From the NCBI GenBank assembly GCA_024743255.1, contig JANSWY010000008.1:58871-122870 (forward strand): a stretch of 64,000 bases of DNA, in the 5' to 3' direction. The notes below the pieces were generated by a model. The model was not told the origin of the DNA. It searched no databases and was given only the letters and a program-made list of their open reading frames with translations. Shown one piece after another: positions 46,101-56,700 of this stretch (position 1 is its first letter; each line of letters starts with the position of its first letter). The position numbers were made by a program, and so were the translations under genes. The stretch comes from a bacterium. GTDB lineage: Bacteria > Bacteroidota > Bacteroidia > Cytophagales > Cyclobacteriaceae.

Positions 46101-47435
46101 TTATGCTTTGTTTGATTCTTCTTTCAATTCCTGTGACCAGTTAAATCTATCTGCAGGAGAAAATTTCCATGGAGCAAAGTTTGTTTCAACGTTTGAGAAC
46201 ATTGAATTCCATGATGCCGGACTTCCAGACTCTTCCATAGCAACAAATCTTCTCATCTGAAGGATAATGTCTAATGGATTGATATTAACCGGACAAGCCT
46301 CTACGCACGCATTGCAGCTTGTACAAGCATTGATCTCTTCTTTTGTAATATAATCTCCAAGTAAAGTCTTTCCATCTTCCAAACCTTTGCCTCCTTTGGC
46401 TATACTTGCTCCTACTTCCTCAGCTCTATCACGAGTGTCCATCATGATTTTTCTAGGAGATAATTTTTTGCCTGTATGATTAGCTGGGCATTCAGAAGTA
46501 CATCTACCACATTCTGTACAAGAATATGATTCCATGATATTCTTCCAGGTAAGATCGTTAACATCTTTAGCGCCAAATCTTCCAATTTCAGCCGGTGGCT
46601 CTGTTGATTCTGTTGGCATACCTAGCATCATCTTAACCTCATTAGTTACAGTATCCATGTTGTCCATGTATCCTTTGGCATTAAGGTTAGAGTAATACGT
46701 ATTAGGGAATGCAAGGAAAATATGAAGGTGTTTTGAATAAGTCACATAAACAGCAAATGCTAATATTCCCACCATATGAAACCACCAGGCACTTCTTTCA
46801 AGTATTACAAGAGCGCCATTGCTCATTCCTTCAAATATTGGAACTAAAAAGCTAGAGAAGAAAAATGCTCCAGTCTGAACATAATGCGGATCACCTTTTG
46901 CCTGTAGCACCTGATCTGTAGCGTTCATTGTCAGGATAGCAAACATTAGGACGATTTCAATTACCAAAATCAAGTTCCCATCCATTGCAGGCCAGCCTTT
47001 CATCTCTGGTTTGGTGAATCTTGGCACTTTAATCACATTTCTTCTAATAAGGAATGCCACGCAGCTGAAAAGCACAAGTACTGCCAGAAATTCAAACATG
47101 CCCATCAATACCGGATAGAATCCACCAAGAATAGGAGCAAATATTCTGTGAGTGCCAGCCACTCCATCAATTAGAAATTCAAGAACCTCCAGGTTGATCA
47201 CTATAAATCCAACATATATGAACATATGCAGAACTGCTGGGATAATTCTCTTAAACATCTTCTTCTGACCGAATGCTACCAATAGCATGGTCTTCCATCT
47301 TTCTCCAGACTGATCTGTACGATCTACGTCTCTTCCCAATAAAATATTTTTCTTAATCTGGGTAATTCTTTTGAATAGCAAAAAGCCAAAAAAACCGACG
47401 ACCAGTAAAAAGGCTATTTGTGATATGTATTCCAT
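46101..47435 (-). CDS. Membrane-bound 4Fe-4S electron-transfer protein
   Basis: This 444-residue protein has about five to six membrane helices in its first 240 residues (nitrate-reductase-gamma/HdrE-like), followed by a cytoplasmic ferredoxin domain with CTECGRCTSECP (about residue 305) and CTSCNACVEACPVNINP (about residue 365), the ligands of two [4Fe-4S] clusters. It probably exchanges electrons with menaquinone and with the CCG-domain protein encoded next. This pair is common in Bacteroidota, often near electron-transfer flavoprotein or acyl-CoA dehydrogenase genes, but none is visible here. Confidence 0.87.
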   Translation of the reverse strand: MEYISQIAFLLVVGFFGFLLFKRITQIKKNILLGRDVDRTDQSGERWKTMLLVAFGQKKMFKRIIPAVLHMFIYVGFIVINLEVLEFLIDGVAGTHRIFAPILGGFYPVLMGMFEFLAVLVLFSCVAFLIRRNVIKVPRFTKPEMKGWPAMDGNLILVIEIVLMFAILTMNATDQVLQAKGDPHYVQTGAFFFSSFLVPIFEGMSNGALVILERSAWWFHMVGILAFAVYVTYSKHLHIFLAFPNTYYSNLNAKGYMDNMDTVTNEVKMMLGMPTESTEPPAEIGRFGAKDVNDLTWKNIMESYSCTECGRCTSECPANHTGKKLSPRKIMMDTRDRAEEVGASIAKGGKGLEDGKTLLGDYITKEEINACTSCNACVEACPVNINPLDIILQMRRFVAMEESGSPASWNSMFSNVETNFAPWKFSPADRFNWSQELKEESNKA

Positions 47436-47492
47436 TGATTTTGGGTTAGTTTATGATCAACTTAATTTACTTGAAAATTTTATAAAAATTAT

Positions 47493-47524
47493 TTTGTAGA
47501 CAAATCTTTTATTGCATAGTTTTG
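47493..47524 (+). promoter_or_regulatory. Bacteroidota-type promoter of tRNA-Phe
   Basis: TTTG (47493-47496), a 20-base spacer, then TAGTTTTG (47517-47524) fits the Bacteroidota sigma-A consensus TTTG-N19-21-TAnnTTTG. Transcription would begin about 6-8 bases further on, leaving a short leader before the tRNA at 47539. Confidence 0.75.
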
Positions 47525-47538
47525 CACCTCTTTAAAAC

Positions 47539-47611
47539 GGTGCTGTAGCTCAGTTGGTAGAGCATCGGACTGAAAATCCGTGAGTCGGTGGTTCGAATCC
47601 ACTCAGCACCA
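47539..47611 (+). tRNA. tRNA-Phe (GAA)
   Basis: A 73-base cloverleaf: acceptor GGTGCTG/CAGCACC with discriminator A, D arm GCTC-AGTTGGTA-GAGC, anticodon loop CTGAAAA (anticodon GAA, Phe), variable GAGTC, and T arm with TTCGAAT. The CCA tail is not encoded. The first pair of the anticodon stem is a T-T mismatch (27-43). A clear promoter precedes it and a strong terminator begins 6 bases after it, so it is a single-gene transcript. Confidence 0.96.
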
Positions 47612-47616
47612 CATCC

Positions 47617-47650
47617 AAAGTCCCGAATTTCTTCGGGACTTTTTCTTTTT
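47617..47650 (+). terminator. Intrinsic terminator after tRNA-Phe
   Basis: AAAGTCCCGAA (47617-47627), loop TTTC, TTCGGGACTTT (47632-47642) form an 11-bp stem followed by a T-rich tract (TTCTTTTT). It is a textbook rho-independent terminator for the tRNA transcript. Confidence 0.9.
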
Positions 47651-47757
47651 ACTGACTCTAACTTGCAATTTTCCATTGTCGAACAAAATCTGTCCCGAAT
47701 ATAAGTAAAACGAATAAAATAGTATGCATGCATAACAAATTATTTTGTTTTAATCCC

Positions 47758-48939
47758 TTAAATCACCTTTTCACAAATTGCGACTTCCAGTTTATTCTTT
47801 TCATTCCTGTAGAAAAACAGATAATTAGACTCGCCATCTTTAAGCTGAAACTTCTTTCTGACCTGATCTACAGTCATTGGATAATTTCTGGTTGCTACGC
47901 TTACCTTATCGCTTTTTAACCACTTCTTCAATTCCTTTTTTGATGGCGATCCACTCCACAACACTTCAAATCTTCTCCCAGGAAAACCTGCTGTCAAATC
48001 TGAGGATGAATATAGATGCGTATTAACATTCAGCTTAGTCACCTCAAACTCCTTGGAAATCAAATTAAAAGCTCCCGACTTCATAGTAGAAGCATTGGGT
48101 TCAAATAAGTATTTATCAATACTTCCAATCACTGCATTTGCTTCCTGACTTTCATTTAATCGAAATGAAAACTCCTCTGTTTGGCCACTACGGTAATTAA
48201 CAGTTCTTACTTCGGTGTTATTAGAACTCGACTTATCTAACTCAAATAGCAGTTCCTTACAATCATTTTTCACAGAAACTATGTGAAGCCTGCTTACATG
48301 CTTTAATTGAGAAACTCCAAGGGTAATGTCTAACATTGGGGAAGCTTTGATCATCACCTTAGTCCCCCATGAAATTAAATCAGGCAATAACTCCAATACA
48401 TTAGGCTCGCAATCGAGGAAGCTATGTACTTTCTTGTTGTTTCCGTCCCTTCTTGCCGGATCTATAAAAACATGCGATGGCTTTTTATCAAGGTTCTTTA
48501 GGTAGTCTATTGAATCCTGAGCATGACAATTAATGTTGTTTACACCCAGCACCCCGAAGTTGTATGCTGCGAGATCAACCAAATCCTGATTCCTTTCTAC
48601 ATAATCCACTCTCTCAAAAACTTTAGAGAAGTAATAGGAATCAACTCCAGCTCCACCCGTAAGATCTACCAAATGCTCTCCAGTGAAGTTTTCAGTCTTG
48701 TACCTACCTGTTATTTCCGATGAACATTGTTCCATCGATAGAGAAACTGGAAACAACACTTCGCCATTTGAATACCATTCTGGAAGTTTGGTTTTTGCCT
48801 TTTTTCTAGCTTCAAGTTGTTGAACGATAAATGGGATATCTAAATCCGGATATTTCCCGGCCTTAAGAGAAACCTGAAATGGATCCTGATCAGCGAATTG
48901 CTCAAGTGCTTCAAAGAATTTGGAGTCCGGTTTTACCAT
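47758..48939 (-). CDS. THUMP-like domain SAM-dependent methyltransferase
   Basis: This 393-residue protein has a short helical N-terminus, then a Rossmann methyltransferase core: LVDLTGGAGVDSYYFS (SAM-binding motif I), YVERNQDLVDLAAYNF and HVFIDPARRDG (the DPAR motif where other N-methyltransferases have DPPY). A C-terminal THUMP-like segment follows (about 320-390; SKVSVATRNYPMTVDQVRKK-type pattern). Family members are predicted to modify RNA, but the target is not known. Its start faces away from the barrel gene at 49014. Confidence 0.82.
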   Translation of the reverse strand: MVKPDSKFFEALEQFADQDPFQVSLKAGKYPDLDIPFIVQQLEARKKAKTKLPEWYSNGEVLFPVSLSMEQCSSEITGRYKTENFTGEHLVDLTGGAGVDSYYFSKVFERVDYVERNQDLVDLAAYNFGVLGVNNINCHAQDSIDYLKNLDKKPSHVFIDPARRDGNNKKVHSFLDCEPNVLELLPDLISWGTKVMIKASPMLDITLGVSQLKHVSRLHIVSVKNDCKELLFELDKSSSNNTEVRTVNYRSGQTEEFSFRLNESQEANAVIGSIDKYLFEPNASTMKSGAFNLISKEFEVTKLNVNTHLYSSSDLTAGFPGRRFEVLWSGSPSKKELKKWLKSDKVSVATRNYPMTVDQVRKKFQLKDGESNYLFFYRNEKNKLEVAICEKVI

Positions 48940-49013
48940 TTATTGCTATTATTGAAGATCAATCCCAAATGTCTTAATTAAAACAACATTCAAAAACTTA
49001 AAAATTAAAAACA

Positions 49014-49526
49014 ATGAAAAAATTAATTCTTAGTCTCACCATTTTAGGATTCATTTCATTTTCAGCTAACGCTCAAATTGAGCAGGGAGCCATTTTTGCT
49101 GGAATCAATTCTAACCTTTCATTCTCCAGCACAAATCTCAACCTGGATGGAAGTAATGACAATTTAAACTCATTTAATATCAATGTTGGAGGTGGATATT
49201 TCCTGATTGACAATTTTATGGTGGGACTTAATGCAGGTTATTCTTCAATTTCTCAAGGAGACAATGATGCCAGCTCTACTTTGATTGGCGTATTTAGCAG
49301 ATATTATATTAATGGTGCGCCTTTCATTGGGGTAGGTTTTGATAACATAAAGCCAGATGAGGCAGATAGTTATGGCCAATTCATAATTCAGGGTGGTTAT
49401 GCAGCTTTTCTAACTGATAATGTATCTGTGGAACCTGCGATTCAATATCTGGTTGAAACAGGCGCAAGTGATAGAAATACCTTTGCGATTACTGTTGGGT
49501 TTGGCATCTATTTAAATAGACAATAA
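49014..49526 (+). CDS. Small outer-membrane beta-barrel protein
   Basis: This 170-residue protein has a signal peptide (residues 1-20, SFSANA before QIEQG) and eight short amphipathic strands with Gly and aromatic residues (NINVGGGYFLIDNFMVGLNA, GVFSRYYINGAPFIGVGF), ending TVGFGIYLNRQ. This fits small OmpX/OmpW-like porin-fold proteins common in Bacteroidota. Function unknown. A bidirectional terminator follows. Confidence 0.82.
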   Translation: MKKLILSLTILGFISFSANAQIEQGAIFAGINSNLSFSSTNLNLDGSNDNLNSFNINVGGGYFLIDNFMVGLNAGYSSISQGDNDASSTLIGVFSRYYINGAPFIGVGFDNIKPDEADSYGQFIIQGGYAAFLTDNVSVEPAIQYLVETGASDRNTFAITVGFGIYLNRQ

Positions 49527-49546
49527 AAGAAGTTACTACCAATAAA

Positions 49547-49576
49547 AAAGGCTGCTCTTTTACAAGGGCAGCCTTT
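49547..49576. terminator. Bidirectional terminator between barrel gene and asd
   Basis: AAAGGCTGC (49547-49555) pairs with GCAGCCTTT (49568-49576), extended by four further pairs (one G-T) around a short loop. T-rich tracts follow on both strands (GTCTTTTT on plus, TTTTTTATT on minus), so it can stop both convergent genes. Confidence 0.85.
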
Positions 49577-49594
49577 GTCTTTTTACAGTATCTA

Positions 49595-50590
49595 TTAATA
49601 AACCAAACTATGCTCAACCATATATTCAGCAATCTGAACAGCATTTGTTGCAGCGCCCTTTCTTAGGTTATCCGCTACAATCCACATGTTTAGTGTATTG
49701 GCTTGAGTGTCATCTCTTCTTAGTCTTCCTACAAATACCTCATCTTTTTCATGAGCATTTACTGGCATAGGATAAACATTGTTTGAAGGATCATCCTCCA
49801 CAACTATACCAGGAGTCGACTCTAATATTTGTTTGACCTCTGCTAAGTCAAAATCATTTTGAAACTCCACATTAACAGCTTCTGAGTGACCTCCCATTGT
49901 AGGGATTCTTACACAAGTAGCCGTAACTTCGATGCTTTCATCGCCCATGATCTTTTTAGTCTCAAGGATCATTTTCATCTCTTCCTTGGTATATCCATTT
50001 TCCTGGAATACATCAATGTGGGGAAGAACATTCATATCAATCTTGTGAGGATAAACCATCTCCGGATTTTCTTCTCCTGCTCTTTCGCTCATCATCTGAT
50101 CAACTGCCGCTTTACCAGTTCCCGTTACCGATTGGTATGTAGAAACAACAATTCTTTTGATTCCATACTGCTTATGTAATGGAGCAAGTGCTAATACCAT
50201 TTGAATTGTTGAACAGTTCGGATTTGCAATGATTCTATCATCAATTCTAATAACACCTGCATTGATTTCCGGAACAATTAGTTTATGTCTCGGACTCATT
50301 CTCCACGCCGAAGAATTGTCAATCACGATAGTTCCGACTTCCTGGAATTTGGGAGCCCATTCTAATGAGGTACCTCCGCCCGCTGAGAAAATAGCTACGT
50401 CAGGTTTTCGCTTGACTGCATCTTCCATTGAGATTATGGTTAACTCTTCTCCCTTATAGGTCATCTGTTTACCAGCTGATCTGGCTGATGCCACTAAAAG
50501 GATCTCTTCATAAGGAAAATTGCGCTCTTCAAGCACTTTCAGGATTTCACCACCAACAAGCCCGGTGGCCCCAACTACTGCTAATTTCAT
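49595..50590 (-). CDS. asd: Aspartate-semialdehyde dehydrogenase
   Basis: This 331-residue enzyme makes aspartate semialdehyde for lysine, methionine, threonine and diaminopimelate. Motifs are the NADP-binding VGATGLVGGEILKVL at the N-terminus, FSAGGGTSLEWAP, the active-site Cys in NPNCSTIQMVLALAP, and VRIPTMGGHSEAVNVEF with the catalytic His. Length fits the family. It is divergent from the giant lamin-tail gene, with 119 bases between the starts. Confidence 0.95.
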   Translation of the reverse strand: MKLAVVGATGLVGGEILKVLEERNFPYEEILLVASARSAGKQMTYKGEELTIISMEDAVKRKPDVAIFSAGGGTSLEWAPKFQEVGTIVIDNSSAWRMSPRHKLIVPEINAGVIRIDDRIIANPNCSTIQMVLALAPLHKQYGIKRIVVSTYQSVTGTGKAAVDQMMSERAGEENPEMVYPHKIDMNVLPHIDVFQENGYTKEEMKMILETKKIMGDESIEVTATCVRIPTMGGHSEAVNVEFQNDFDLAEVKQILESTPGIVVEDDPSNNVYPMPVNAHEKDEVFVGRLRRDDTQANTLNMWIVADNLRKGAATNAVQIAEYMVEHSLVY

Positions 50591-50709
50591 CGTTAGTAGA
50601 TTTTTTAATTATTAAACATGTAACTCATTTTACGTTTTGATAACGATCAATTTGGGTTAACGGGACGGCAAAATTACTATATTTAGCAGTTCATATTCTG
50701 CATTATCAG

Positions 50710-53700
50710 ATGATTTTAAGAATAAATTTTAGTTTTCTATTCATCTTCCTTACATCATTGTCGCTTTTTGGGCAGATTAATGAAGATTTTACCGATGGTA
50801 ATTTTACTTCAAATCCTGTCTGGAGTGGTGATGATACTGAATTTGAAGTGGATGGAGGATTTACTCTTCATCTGAATGCACCTGCTGCTACTGAAGAATC
50901 ATATCTAAGTACTTCAAATACAAACATTAACCTTACTACATGGGAATTTCAGGTATCGCTCGGCTTTAATCCTAGCAGCAGCAATAGAGCTTTTGTTTAT
51001 CTGGTGAGTGATGTTGCTGATTTGGAAGGTTCTTTAAATGGATACTTTGTAATGGTTGGTAATACAGATGACGAAATTAGTCTGTATCGACAGGATGGAA
51101 CCAGCACAACTGAAATTCTTGATGGAACAGATGATATTGTCAATTCGGAAACCGTTGATGTATGGATTAGAGTCACGAGAGACAATGATGGATTATGGGA
51201 GTTATTCTATGACCTAACAGGAACTGACACCTACACTTCCGAAGGAACTATAACTGACGATACTTACACTAGCACCAGTTACTTCGGTTTTGTTTGTGAT
51301 TACACTTCAACCAGATCTACTCTATTCAATTTTGATGACATCAGCGTGATTGCATCTTCTCAAGTAGATTCAGTAATTGTCACAAGTGAAAACTCAGCGA
51401 CTGTAATCTTCAATCAAGAGGTTGAAGAAACTACTGCAGAAAGTACCGGAAATTATTCTGTTGATAACAGCATTACATTGGCATCTGCCACAAGGGATGC
51501 TTCCAATTTGGATGAAGTAGACCTTGTTTTCAATGAAAATCTAACCAGTCTTACCTATCAATTGTCGACATCTGGGATTCAGGATGAATTTAGCAGTACA
51601 GCTCAAACCACAGCCTCAACATTTGATTTTGATTATCTGGTTATGGAACTGGATACTGCAATCACGTTATCAGACAGCACTATTCAGGTTACATATAATC
51701 AGGACGTAGATGAAACTACCGGCACCAATACTGCTAACTACTCAATCGATAATTCAATAGGCAATCCAGCTTCTGCGACAATAGTTGAAAATGACTCCAA
51801 CAAAGTAATACTTGAAATAAGCTCCAATTTCTTAGATGCAATCACATATAATCTCGCTATTTCCAATGTCCAGAATAAAAATCAAAATAGTACTGTCTCA
51901 AATAATCAGGATTTCGAATATATAGAGCCGCTTTTGATTGATACGGTAATCGTTAATTCAAGCAATGAACTACTTGTATTGTTTTCAAAATCGCTTGATC
52001 AGACTACAGCGGAAACAGCTTCAAATTATTCTATTGACAATTCAATTGGGAATCCCTTAACAGCTACACTTTCCAATTCTGACTCTGTGGTCCTGGCCCT
52101 CTCAACTGAGCTCACAGATAATACTTATGAAATCAGCATCAGCGATGTTGAAGATTCAGACAATAATTCAATTGAAGACGCAAGCACGTTTTCTTTTGAT
52201 TACCTGCCTCTGGAATTGAACTTGGTAACAGTAAACTCTGACAAGGAAATTGAACTCCAATTCAACCAGGCACTTGACCAAACGTCTGCTGAGACTTTAT
52301 CAAATTATACAATCAACTTTGACATTGGCAATCCTGACAGTTTGGACTTCACAACAGGGAACTCTAATATTCTGCTCTATTTCTCAGGGTTAGTTAATAA
52401 TGAATATGAGATTACAATAGAGAATCTCTCAAACGAAGCTGAAAACGCTGAGATCACCACAACAACGGCGGATTTTACAAACTCTGTTGCTACCAGTTTC
52501 AAAGACATCATCATCAATGAAATTTTTCCGGACCCTAACCCATCCGTTGGTTTACCATCGGGAGAATTTGTGGAGATTTATAATAGAACCGAGGACCATA
52601 TTAGCATTGAAGATTTTACCATATCGGGAGGTACAATTGACAGTGCAGTAATTGCTCCAGACTCCTACATCATACTTACCTCCAGCTCAGAGTCTGGAGA
52701 CTATGCAGTTTATGGAGATGTGGTTGAGGTTTCATCAATGCCTGGATTGACCAATTCCGGGAGACTTCTGACATTGCAGGATCAACTTGGAAATGATGTA
52801 GATTCAATCAATTACACTGATGACTGGTATCAGGATAATGCTAAATCAGATGGTGGATACACGTTGGAGCTTATCAACCAGGATCTGGCTTGTAGTGATG
52901 AAAATAATTGGATCGCTTCCAATGATAGTGACGGAGGAACACCTGGTACTGCTAATTCAGTGTTGGATAATACTCCCGATACTTCCTCTCCTTCAATAGA
53001 CAATGTAAATGCTACTGATACAGATCAGATTCAAATTTCATTTTCAGAACCTATGGATGAAGCCACTCTTGCCTCAGCTACATATACCATTTCTGGTTTT
53101 GTCATTACTGTTAATCAAGTTATTGAAAGTGGGTTTGGAGGAGTAATTCTGGATTTGGACATGGATCTCACATCTGAAACCACTTATGAACTCACTGTTT
53201 CGGGAGCCACTGACTGCTCAGGGAATGCAATTGATGGAACTGCCTTTGAGTTCTATTATGACATTACTGCACCACAAATTCAGAAAGTGGTTATCAATTC
53301 CTTTGATCAAGTCACAGCTGTTTTTAATGAGCCGTTGAATGAAAGTATCGCTGAATCGGAAAGTAATTATAGCGTTGATAATGCTTTAGGAAATCCGTCA
53401 TCTGCTATTTTGGATAATGATGATAATACCAGAGTTACCTTAACATTTAGTTCAGATCTATTGGCGGCTACTACTTATGATCTTTCTGTGGACAATCTGG
53501 AGGACACCTTAGGAAACGCCATTACAACTACACAAAATATCAACTTTGAGTATTCGCAGCAGATTGACTCTGTGATTGTAATTGCAACAACATTGGTAGA
53601 TATCTACTTTGATGAAGCCATTGATTCTGCCGCTGCAACTGTGGTATCGAATTATGATATTGAAGATGTGGGGAATCCAAGTCAGGCGATACCTGATGAG

Positions 53701-56700
53701 AGTGTAGATTCTTTGGTTCACCTGGTATTACCTACAAACCTTGACGACAATACTACTTTAACACTTATCATAGAAAATCTTCTTGATGCAGATTCCAATG
53801 ATCTGGTCACCCCTGAATTCGAGTTCATTTATGATACAAGAGCCCCATCTCCGGGGAGCATATTAGTAAATGATTCTGTGACACTTACCGTGAGCTTCAG
53901 CGAGGAAATAGATGCAATTTCAAGCGAAACTCTAGAAAATTACCAGTTGGATAATGACGCTTTTCCAGACTCTGCTTCATTGCAGTCTGGGAGCACAGAA
54001 GTAATTTTAATTTTTAGTGAGGAATTTGAAGAGGAAGTTGAACAGACACTTTCAATATCTGATATCAAAGACATTTATGGTAACGAAATGTCCTCCACAA
54101 GAAACCTCGATTTCACATTTGACGAGCTGGCTCCCAGAATTGACACGATTCAGCAGTTTGCGGAAGATTCTGTGATGATTCAGTTTGTAGAATACGTTGA
54201 TCAAACCACCGCTGAAGACGTTACTAATTACACATTCGGAGGAAGTGTTAATCCTTCGGAAGTAAGTCGATACAGCCTGGATTCTACAATTGTATTTTTG
54301 AAGTTTGCTTCTGATTTAACAGAAAGTGCTTCTCTGGCAATTGAAATTGATAATGTGGCAGATATCAATGGAAATGCTATTTCAGATCCTGTTTCCACTT
54401 CCATGAATACTCTGAACCCCACAATAGCTGCGATAACTCCAATTTCTCTAAATCAGGTCCGACTTATATTTAGCAAGGTGATGGATGCTGGTTCTGTTTC
54501 CGCAATCACAAATTACCTACTAGACGACTCAGTAAATCCTACATCAATTTCCACAAGCGACAACCAAATAATTGAATTAACATTATCTGAAGAACTATCT
54601 GATGGCACTGATTATAGCTTGGTTTTGTCGGATATCACTGATGATAACACTAACGACCTTTCAGAAACTACTTTTGAATTTACCTTCAATGATTATCTGG
54701 AAAGCTTAACCATTCTCAATGAATATACCATTCAGCTTGTCTGGGAAAAAGATATGGGGATTCCTGAACTGACTGAGTTTACCCTTTCTAATTCCGGCGC
54801 AAATCCAATTGCTATCTCCAGAGACTCTGAAGACCTGAATATTTTGCAGCTACTATTCGCCGATTCATTACAAGAAAATACCGCGGATACACTTTCCTGG
54901 ACAGGGATTTCGGATTTTAATGGGATTACTTTACCAAATGGTTATGCTACTTTCTTCCTGGATACAAATGAACCAGGTATTGAATCCATAGTATCTACTT
55001 ATTTCAATGAATTGACTATTATCTTTTCTGAAGATGTAGAATCGACATCAGCTTTAGCTTCAAATCACTATGATTTATTAACAGTAGGAAATCCAACCAG
55101 CGTTGAGACCATTACCTCTACACAATATCTTCTTGTGTTCGAAGATAGTCTGGTTGACGCAACGGATTATGACCTGATTGTAGATCGTGTGTCAGATGAC
55201 TCGGGGAATTCAATAGAAGATACGGTAACATTTACCTTTAACGCTCCTTACATTCCTACCTTAGGCGATTTGATAATAACAGAAATATTGGCGGATCCAT
55301 CCCCTGTTGTTGGGCTTCCAGAGGCTGAGTTTATCGAAATATTTAACAACACTTCAGAAGATATTAACCTGAGACAAATCACGCTTTCAGATGACTCTGA
55401 CGAAATCAATCTTCCAGACTCAATACTAACAGCTGGCTCGTATTCAATCATTATTGACGACTCTCAAACTGATAATTTTAGTGGGATTTCAATTATATCG
55501 CTGAGTGATTTCCCTTCACTCGGAAATAGTGAGGATAGTATTTCGCTTAGTGTAAATGACGAGATTTTGGAAACGATAGAGTACTCCTCCGATTGGTATC
55601 AAGATGACAGCAAGGACAATGGAGGATATTCACTGGAAAGAATCAATATCACACCAGCCTGTGCAGATGAAGAAAACTGGACAGCATCTCTGAACTCATT
55701 GGGAGGAACACCGGGAGTGGAAAATAGTGTATTTAATAATAATCCAGACACCGAAAATCCTGAGGTTTCAAGTCTTTCAATCAGTGCAAGCAACCAACTT
55801 ACAATTGTTTTCACAGAATCTATTGATACTTCCAGTATTGATAATTCGGATTTCAATGTGGCATTGAGCATTTCTGACATTGATAAGTATTACGATAGCC
55901 TGATCATCAATTTTACTGAGGACATTGACAGTTCAGTGCTATACACCATCACAATTGAGTCAATACTTGATTGTGCCGGGAATACTCTTGAAATATATAA
56001 TTCTGAATTTGCTATTGGAAAAATCCCGGAGATTGGAGATTTACTATTTACAGAAATAATGGCGGATCCTACACCAACAGCTGGCCTTCCGGAAGTCGAA
56101 TTCATTGAAATCTATAATAACAGTACTTCAATTATCAACCTCAATTCTGTAGAACTATCAGATGCTACTTCCACAACTGAACTTAATGAATACCTACTTG
56201 AATCTGGCGAATATCTTGTACTTACGTCTGAGTCCAATGCTAATTCATTTGACACGGTAAATGTATTGGGTGTGTCTGGTTTTCCTTCTTTGGGAAATAA
56301 TGAAGACAGTTTGACTCTCTCCATTGACAGTGAGGTTATTAATACCGTGGCATATGATGATACGTGGTACATGGATAGTGAGAAAGATGATGGAGGGTAT
56401 TCTCTGGAAAGAATTAATATCGAGCCAACTTGCTCCGAAGAATTGAACTGGGTCGCCTCACAAAACACCATTGGAGGAACACCAGGATCAGAAAACAGTG
56501 TGTTTAATAATAATCCAGATAGTATTTCCCCAACAGTTACAGAGTTAACTGCTTCCATAAATTCCATAACAATATTCTTTTCAGAACCTGTAGACACATC
56601 TTCTATTCAAGTTTCTGATATTTCCACCTCACTTTCAATCACTGGTTTAGAAAAATCCTTTGACTCACTAGTTGTGAATCTTGGCGAGAGCATAATAGAA

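Noticed and set aside
47509..47733. Minus-strand 74-codon frame
   Set aside because: It lies across tRNA-Phe and its terminator; the frame is a by-product of those sequences and has no coding character.
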